A stretch of DNA of 64,000 bases from Enoplolaimus lenunculus (Eukaryota > Nematoda > Enoplea > Enoplida > Thoracostomopsidae): the NCBI GenBank assembly GCA_030248215.1, contig JASANG010003145.1, forward strand, positions 1 to 64,000. The letters run 5' to 3'. Below are positions 63,280 through 64,000 of the stretch, in pieces (position 1 is the first letter of the stretch; each line of letters opens with the position of its first letter). A model generated the notes under the pieces. The model was not told the DNA's origin, ran no database searches, and saw nothing but the letters and a program-made list of their open reading frames with translations. Position numbers and translations under genes: made by a program.

Positions 63280-64000
63280 GTACGTTCATACTTTTGACGT
63301 TTTTTTTCTTTATTTTTCATCATATCTCAAGTTTATTGGCCTCTATTCTGGCACTTAAGGTTGGAATTGTAAATTCTAAATCAAACTTAGTGTGGCTAAA
63401 TTTCATTAATTTTCAGTTGCAATTTTATTACCTATGAACGTAGGAGTGTACGATATTCAGTGATCTATGTTGTTGCCTAATAAACTGTGTCACTGTTTGT
63501 GTTGCATTGTACGGGCACTACGTTGCTAATTTATGCGACAAAAATGGACCTTCGATTCATAATCTATTAAACGGTTGGGTATGACAGAAGCAAGTTCTCG
63601 TAGTGTTATATAGGATTAAGTGTTAAAAATAGCAAGTGTCACTGTTTCTCATTTGATGAACTCTACGGGTTGTCGGTCTAGGTAGAAACTGGGACATCAG
63701 ACCTTCCTACTAAGCAGCTGGAAAAGCGGGCTTTCGGAGCGGGGATGGAACTCTCAGCCTACGAATTCTTAAGCAAGCGCCCTACCACTACGCCACGTAG
63801 CCCGCCTCTCCAACTGCATTTTCCGTCGACTATGTGTCGACCGTATGCGGCCAGCTAGCATACATACAGTGTACTGCACTATCTTGCATGTGCCATAACG
63901 GACAACCATGTCTCACATGTGTACACGGGTAAGCAAAACGTAGAAACTGTCAATTTTACCACATGCGTAAACAAATCCTCATTGTATGTTAGCACAATAA
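63280..64000 (+). other. Start of intron 18, with a tRNA-like sequence
   Basis: An acceptor-like TTTTCAG at about 63415 is followed by a frame that does not look like LIM and soon stops, so I do not call an exon there. The tRNA-like sequence is at 63726-63805. Confidence 0.45.
63726..63805 (-). ncRNA. tRNA-like sequence (SINE head or tRNA pseudogene)
   Basis: On the minus strand the 5' end GCGGGCT pairs with the 3' end AGCCCGC over seven bases, like an acceptor stem. An A-box-like TGGCGTAGTGG is followed by GGGCGCTTGCTT and later a B-box-like GAGTTCCATCC. The T-stem and anticodon stem do not pair well. It is therefore degenerate, or a tRNA-derived repeat; related in part to 23600-23675. Confidence 0.5.

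Noticed and set aside
63415-63436. Possible next LIM exon after TTTTCAG
   Set aside because: The in-phase reading has no Cys or His and soon stops, so it does not continue the LIM domain.

Overview
The window is intron-rich, AT-rich animal DNA. Exons are clearly richer in GC than the introns, and the splice acceptors are short TTTCAG or TTTTAG types. I think it is an invertebrate, and a nematode is possible: the acceptors are nematode-like and many intronic repeats carry TTAGGC-like units, which is the nematode telomere unit. Neither point is proof, and the species is unknown.

One host gene dominates. Eighteen plus-strand coding exons between 9068 and 63279 join in consistent reading phase at every junction. 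They give about 1313 residues, with the last exon ending inside a LIM domain that continues beyond the part I can follow. The domain order is a calponin-homology (CH) domain (exons 1-6), a long Ser/Thr/Pro-rich linker with a coding poly-Thr microsatellite (exon 7), a short W-x6-WKxRR motif like the DUF4757 region of LMO7 (exon 8), Ser/Tyr-rich linkers (exons 9-12), a PDZ domain (exons 13-14), more disordered linker (exons 15-17) and the first CxxC of a LIM domain (exon 18). CH-PDZ-LIM is the architecture of LMO7/LIMCH1, actin-associated junction proteins. An extra exon with its own ATG at 52178 probably starts a shorter isoform holding only the PDZ and LIM half.

Layout. 1-632 holds a weak open segment. 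633-4141 holds minus-strand LTR-retroelement fossils: one partial element with an LTR and a tRNA-Gln-type primer site, placed against an older gag-protease fragment. 4449-4828 is a terminal-inverted-repeat (TIR) element. 4829-9067 is non-coding with small repeats. From 9068 on, the long introns (up to about 13 kb) are packed with short DNA-transposon-like repeats (MITEs). The most striking family has TIRs ending GGCCCATGTA and a core of TTAGGC-like units, with about ten copies here plus related sub-families. Other families are a TA-flanked MITE (20951, 56131), a foldback MITE (12343), a CAGCTGCAA-rich MITE (27657, 49409), a CCCGTAGCCA-type repeat, tRNA-like sequences, and tandem duplications of 39, 76, 88, 120, 141 and 242 bp.

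I saw no CRISPR array, no rRNA gene and no intact tRNA gene. Most other open frames look like chance or antisense frames in AT-rich DNA.
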